NCBI GenBank assembly: GCA_003229235.1
Contig: QIIH01000100.1
Span: 1-8,858 of the forward strand
Reading direction: 5' to 3'
DNA from: Flavobacteriales bacterium
GTDB lineage: Bacteria; Bacteroidota; Bacteroidia; Flavobacteriales; Flavobacteriaceae
DNA length: 8,858 bases
The notes under the pieces were generated by a model, which saw only the letters and a program-made list of their open reading frames with translations, did no database searches and was not told where the DNA came from. Below are positions 5,673-8,858 of this stretch, piece by piece; position 1 is the first letter of the stretch, and every line of letters begins with the position of its first letter. Made by a program: the position numbers and the translations under genes.

Positions 5673-6993
5673 CTACCCAATTAAGTCGGTCCATCTGGTT
5701 GTAAGGCCATGGAGCTCCATTGTTCTCAATATTAGTCATAGCACCATTAAGCTCTGTTGGAGCTGCAGATTGTTCCATTACTAAATATTGACGCATATCC
5801 ATTATTATAGATAACGGATCAATACTAATAGGGCAAGCCTCTACACAGGCATTGCATGTTGTGCAGGCCCAAATTTCTTCATGCGAAATATAATCTCCAA
5901 GCAATTGTTTGCCATCATCTACGAAGGTACCATTGGCATCTATGTTTTTACCCACTTCTTGTAATCTGTCGCGAGTATCCATCATTATTTTACGCGGAGA
6001 CAACTTTTTACCTGTCTGGTTTGCAGGACATTCACTGGTACAGCGACCACATTCTGTACAGGTATACGCATTTAACAATTGTGTTGTAGAAAGGTCTAGG
6101 ACATCACTTGCTCCAAACTTTACTGGAGGTTCTTCACTAGCATCAGGATCTGGAGCCGCAAAAGGATCTGCGTTAGGATCCATCATAAGCTTTACTTCGT
6201 TTGTAACTGCCTCTAGATTGGCAAACTCACCTTTAGGAGTTAAACGCCCGTAAAATGTATTAGGAAAAGCCAACAAGATATGTAGATGCTTAGAAAAATA
6301 GAGGTAATTTAAAAAGATCAAAATGCCAACAATGTGTAACCACCAGCAAGTTCTTTCGACAATAATTAGCGAAGCCTCAGACATTCCGTCAAAAATTGGT
6401 GCTATAAAACTGCTTATAGGAAAATTCCCTGCTGCAACATAATAAGCCGAACCCAGCTGCTGTAGTTGTAAATCGGCAGCGTTCATTGTTAAAAACAAAC
6501 ACATTAAAACTACTTCAAAGTACAGAATTATATTTGCGTCGTTTTTAGGCCAGCCTTTCATTTCTGGACTTAAAAAACGCTTGATTCGCTGCACATTTCG
6601 GCGTAGCCAGAAAACAATCACGCCAATAAGAACTAGTAAGGCTAAATATTCGAAGGTGGCAATTAATACGTCGTAAAAGCCTCCCATAAAAGCAAATATC
6701 CTATGGGTGCCAAGCAGACCATCGATGATGATTTCTAAAACCTCAATGTTAATAATAACAAAGCCTAAATAAACCACAATATGCAACATTCCAGAAATAG
6801 GGCGAACTACCATTTTAGATTGTCCTAAAGCGATGCGCGCCATGTTAGACCAACGCTGCTTATTGTTGTCTCCATAGTTTACCGCTCTGCCCAATTTAAT
6901 ATTGCGTATTACTTTTTTGATATTACGCGCAAAACAGCCTACTCCAGCTATGAGTATCAAGGCAAATAAGAAGTTGGGTAAATATGCTAGCAT
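5665..6993 (-). CDS. Membrane cytochrome b-like / 2x[4Fe-4S] ferredoxin fusion (HdrE-HdrC/DsrM-like)
   Basis: The 442-residue protein starts with a membrane part of about five helices (roughly 3-22, 67-90, 105-130, 153-172, 215-234). Histidines in or next to helices (H71, H220, H236, H238) could bind heme b, as in HdrE, DsrM and nitrate reductase gamma. After an acidic, Pro-rich linker (about 271-290) comes a cytoplasmic dicluster ferredoxin domain: C312-x2-C315-x2-C318-x3-C322-P and C377-x2-C380-x2-C383-x3-C387-P. Such proteins pass electrons between a membrane quinone pool and a soluble CCG subunit; the CCG protein encoded at 4086-4877 is the obvious partner. The gene starts at an ATG that directly follows the MCE gene's stop (6993/6994) and overlaps the next gene by 8 bp. 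The electron donor or acceptor and the direction of flow are unknown. Confidence 0.9.
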   Translation of the reverse strand: MLAYLPNFLFALILIAGVGCFARNIKKVIRNIKLGRAVNYGDNNKQRWSNMARIALGQSKMVVRPISGMLHIVVYLGFVIINIEVLEIIIDGLLGTHRIFAFMGGFYDVLIATFEYLALLVLIGVIVFWLRRNVQRIKRFLSPEMKGWPKNDANIILYFEVVLMCLFLTMNAADLQLQQLGSAYYVAAGNFPISSFIAPIFDGMSEASLIIVERTCWWLHIVGILIFLNYLYFSKHLHILLAFPNTFYGRLTPKGEFANLEAVTNEVKLMMDPNADPFAAPDPDASEEPPVKFGASDVLDLSTTQLLNAYTCTECGRCTSECPANQTGKKLSPRKIMMDTRDRLQEVGKNIDANGTFVDDGKQLLGDYISHEEIWACTTCNACVEACPISIDPLSIIMDMRQYLVMEQSAAPTELNGAMTNIENNGAPWPYNQMDRLNWVDE

Positions 6994-7941
6994 TTACTCG
7001 GGGGTGTTTTCTGTTGATTCGTATTCTTTGGCTTTTTTCCCGAAGATCGAAAAATGAACATAACGTTTCGGGTTAAGCCTCATGTCTTCTAGTAACTGTT
7101 CTAGTTGCAAGGATGCACCATTTAAATTATTATAAAGTTCGTCGTCTTTAAGCAGTTTCCCTACACTGCCCTCTCCTGCTTCGATAGAGGTAATTAACCC
7201 ATCAAATTTACCCAAGGTGTTTTTGAGATTTTTAACGATGGCTCCAATTTCTATTTTGGCTAAACTATCAGATAGGGCTGCAAAATTCTCGGATGTCTTG
7301 TCCAAATTAGCAAAAGTGCGATCTAAGCGTTCAGAATTATCAGACATCAATGTATTGAGTTGTTTTGCTGCAGATTTAAATGAACCCGAAGTTTCGTTTA
7401 GGTTTCTTAAAGTTTGTTTTAAATTTTCTTGCCCCTCTACGTCCAGAATGTTATTAAGCCCTAACATTAGAGTATCGAGCTTAGACAGCGACGCATTTAC
7501 CTTTTCTTCGATAGGAATCAGATGATCTGAGACTGCATCCATAATCTCTTTCTCTACCAAACTATTTAAAGTGTCCCCAGAAGTAGCAAAACCGCTGGTT
7601 GAGTAATCTGGCAAAATGGCAATAGATCGACCTCCTAGTAATCCGTCACTAAATATTTTGGCTTCACTGTTTTTGCCAAATTTCAAATCAGTACTTATAG
7701 ACATTGTAACAATTAATCCTCCTTTAGCATCAAATTTAATATCTGTCACCTTCCCCACAGCTAAGCCATTTATACTCACAGATGCCGAGGGAGCTAGGCC
7801 ACCTACATGATCGTATTTAGCATAAAAAGTCTGCCCAGGGTTGAATAAGTCTGACCCTTTCAGAAAATTATAGCCAAAAATAAATACGAGTATTGCGGCA
7901 ATAGCCATTAAGCCTGTTCTTACTTCTTTGGACAGTTTCAA
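6994..7941 (-). CDS. MCE/MlaD-family lipid transport protein (TTG start)
   Basis: The 315-residue protein has a short basic N-terminus (MKLSKEVRTG), one membrane anchor (about 11-27), then an MCE domain (about 36-112) with D-H-V-G-G-L-A-P-S-A-S-V-S-I-N-G-L-A-V-G-K-V and L-L-G-G-R-S-I-A-I. Residues about 128-285 are helical and likely coiled coil. The C-terminus contains L-N-P-K-R-Y-V-H-F-S-I-F-G-K-K, typical of Bacteroidota members. MCE proteins form periplasmic rings or tunnels that carry phospholipids between the inner and outer membrane, usually with an MlaE permease and MlaF ATPase; neither is encoded here. The start is TTG (7939-7941): the next ATG is codon 12, inside the membrane anchor, and the MK-x-S-K-E beginning is usual for the family, so I prefer TTG. 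A promoter-like TACCTTTG lies 22 bases upstream, inside an inverted repeat. Confidence 0.92.
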   Translation of the reverse strand: MKLSKEVRTGLMAIAAILVFIFGYNFLKGSDLFNPGQTFYAKYDHVGGLAPSASVSINGLAVGKVTDIKFDAKGGLIVTMSISTDLKFGKNSEAKIFSDGLLGGRSIAILPDYSTSGFATSGDTLNSLVEKEIMDAVSDHLIPIEEKVNASLSKLDTLMLGLNNILDVEGQENLKQTLRNLNETSGSFKSAAKQLNTLMSDNSERLDRTFANLDKTSENFAALSDSLAKIEIGAIVKNLKNTLGKFDGLITSIEAGEGSVGKLLKDDELYNNLNGASLQLEQLLEDMRLNPKRYVHFSIFGKKAKEYESTENTPE

Positions 7942-7944
7942 GAT

Positions 7945-7996
7945 ATAGTCTTTTGATGAAAAACAAAGGTAGAAATAAAATCAAAAAAGAGACTAT
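7945..7996. repeat. Inverted repeat surrounding the MCE-gene promoter element
   Basis: The left arm ATAGTCTTTTGAT (7945-7957) is an exact reverse complement of ATCAAAA (7980-7986) plus GACTAT (7991-7996); the right arm has four extra bases, AAGA (7987-7990), as a bulge. The 22-base loop contains the TACCTTTG element. On the transcribed strand the stem ends three bases before the TTG start codon. It fills most of the 62-bp gap after the amidase gene. It may be a regulator site, a structure hiding the ribosome entry region in readthrough transcripts, or a 3' end structure of the amidase mRNA. There is no T-run after it. Confidence 0.5.
7964..7971 (-). promoter_or_regulatory. Candidate Bacteroidota -7 promoter element (TACCTTTG)
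   Basis: TACCTTTG on the minus strand fits the TAnnTTTG -7 consensus known for Bacteroidota sigma-ABfr promoters. It is 22 bases before the TTG start of the MCE gene, a reasonable leader length. The best upstream TTTG lies 26 bases away, somewhat long for the -33 element, so strength is uncertain. It would let the genes from MCE onward be transcribed apart from the amidase. Confidence 0.45.
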
Positions 7997-8003
7997 GCAA
8001 ACG

Positions 8004-8858
8004 CTATTTAATAATGTCTGCTAATTTAACCTTTTCACCATCCCTAAAGGCTACAATATAACAGGTTGCGTACCCTTTTTCTTGGGCAAAAGCCTTCATT
8101 AGCCTAATTTTATTGTAGTCGGCAGTACTGCCGTAATAGTACTTGTACAAATTGCCTTCTTTTTGTCGAATAATATCACTTAGGCCTTTAAAATTATATG
8201 TTTTTGTTTTTAGCTTTTTACCACTAGCCGCAAGTTGCACCCTAAACTCTATCCCTGGATAAAGAGCTTCTTCTGCTGTAGCAATTGCATTGTCTATTTC
8301 TGTTTGGGTGATTTCTGGATTTTGAGAATCATCAGTAGCTAATCGAATATTCTTTTTATACGACCCTATGGCCTCGGCTATAGATTTTGCCATTTCGTTC
8401 CTCCCTTTTTTAGAATTTAAATAAGCTCCTTCTTTTTTGTTTGTTAAAAACCCTGTTTCGATCAAAATACTGGGCATATAGCTTTGATGCAAAACGATAA
8501 ATCCGGCTTGCTTAACAGAGCGGTCTTTACGTTTTAGTTGATTAACAAAATTATTTTGAACCAAACTGGCTAACATGATGCTCTGATCGAGATATTCTTC
8601 TTGCATTAGGGTAAGACCAATAAAAGATTCTGGGGCGTTGGGGTCATAACCAGCATAATTTTCTTGATAGTTTTCTTCTAAAAAGATTACTTCATTCTCT
8701 TTTTTGGCAACTTCTAAATTCTGTTTATTGGCGTGCAGCCCTAAAACAAAGGTCTCGGCTCCATATACCTGCGTATGAAACGCATTACAGTGAATTGATA
8801 CAAAAAGGTCTGCATCTGCTCGATTAGCGATAGCACCACGTTCGTACAGATTTACAAA
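8004..8858 (-). CDS. N-acetylmuramoyl-L-alanine amidase (Amidase_3) with SPOR-like C-terminal domain, 5' end outside window
   Basis: The frame is open from the window edge to the TAG at 8004-8006, giving 284 visible residues. Visible residues 9-25 (A-I-A-N-R-A-D-A-D-L-F-V-S-I-H23-C-N) are the family's IxxRxxxAN...A-D-x-F-x-S-I-H-x-N zinc-ligand region. Catalytic glutamate E134 lies in M-P-S-I-L-I-E-T-G-F-L-T-N. Between them (about 40-95) is a helical insert of the type that gates activity in division amidases. The tail, from about 203 (GIEFRVQLAAS...) to the end, looks like a SPOR-type fold, which in other proteins binds denuded glycan strands at the septum. The enzyme cleaves the amide bond between MurNAc and L-Ala in the periplasm. 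The first in-frame ATG in the window (8604-8606) is internal, since the conserved zinc region lies before it. The first zinc-ligand His/Glu motifs and the signal peptide lie outside. Confidence 0.92.
   Translation of the reverse strand, partial: FVNLYERGAIANRADADLFVSIHCNAFHTQVYGAETFVLGLHANKQNLEVAKKENEVIFLEENYQENYAGYDPNAPESFIGLTLMQEEYLDQSIMLASLVQNNFVNQLKRKDRSVKQAGFIVLHQSYMPSILIETGFLTNKKEGAYLNSKKGRNEMAKSIAEAIGSYKKNIRLATDDSQNPEITQTEIDNAIATAEEALYPGIEFRVQLAASGKKLKTKTYNFKGLSDIIRQKEGNLYKYYYGSTADYNKIRLMKAFAQEKGYATCYIVAFRDGEKVKLADIIK

Larger units (their letters stand above)
659..8858 (-). other. Eight-gene minus-strand operon (envelope plus redox genes)
   Basis: In transcription order the gene spacings are 62, 0, -8, 27, 3, 0 and 19 bases. 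Two junctions have a stop codon directly abutting the next ATG and one has an 8-base overlap, so co-transcription and translational coupling are very likely from the MCE gene onward. The 62-base gap with a promoter-like element after the amidase gene makes a second, internal transcription start plausible. I see no intrinsic terminator inside the run. Confidence 0.75.

Noticed and set aside
5909..6253. 114-codon open frame on the + strand
   Set aside because: It is antisense to the well-supported ferredoxin clusters of the membrane Fe-S gene and looks like a shadow of its codon pattern.
8604..8606. ATG at 8606 as the start of the amidase gene
   Set aside because: The same frame stays open to the window edge and carries the conserved ANRADADLFVSIHCN region before this ATG, so the codon is internal.

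Overview
The window looks like the chromosome of a marine-type member of the Flavobacteriaceae (phylum Bacteroidota). Four things suggest this: an AT-rich background, a type IX secretion (T9SS) C-terminal sorting domain at the left edge, a Bacteroidota-style TAnnTTTG promoter element, and several protein families typical of that group. Start codons generally lack clear Shine-Dalgarno sequences, as is usual there.

Left part (1-658). The 3' end of a T9SS-exported protein gene (+) ends at 163. About 265 bp without a credible gene follow (164-430), crowded with perfect palindromes, including an apparent three-way junction at 339-397. Next comes a broken + strand relic of the N-terminus of a phytanoyl-CoA dioxygenase-like gene (431-647), frameshifted near its start and cut short at its 3' end. 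CTAACARC motifs lie at the ends of both coding pieces, and an ACGTTGTGCG motif lies just before the relic. This resembles a cassette with recombination-site-like borders, but no integrase or transposase is visible, so that is a hypothesis.

Right part (659-8858). Eight genes run on the minus strand with gaps of -8 to 62 bp, almost certainly one transcription unit or two overlapping ones. In transcription order they are: an N-acetylmuramoyl-L-alanine amidase with a SPOR-like tail (runs off the window); an MCE/MlaD lipid-transport protein with a TTG start, preceded by a promoter-like element inside an inverted repeat; a membrane cytochrome b-like/2x[4Fe-4S] protein; a small exported CxxC protein; a small HAD-type phosphatase-like protein; a CCG-domain (HdrB-like) Fe-S protein; a conserved Bacteroidota protein of unknown function; and a large exported GH3 N-acetylglucosaminidase fused to a serine beta-lactamase-like domain.

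How they may fit together. The amidase and the GH3/beta-lactamase enzyme act on peptidoglycan, and the MCE protein on envelope lipid transport. The two Fe-S proteins together resemble a split HdrDE/DsrMK-type membrane oxidoreductase. Why a respiratory-type redox complex shares an operon with envelope genes is the main biological question here. The most unusual DNA is the palindromic block at 164-430.
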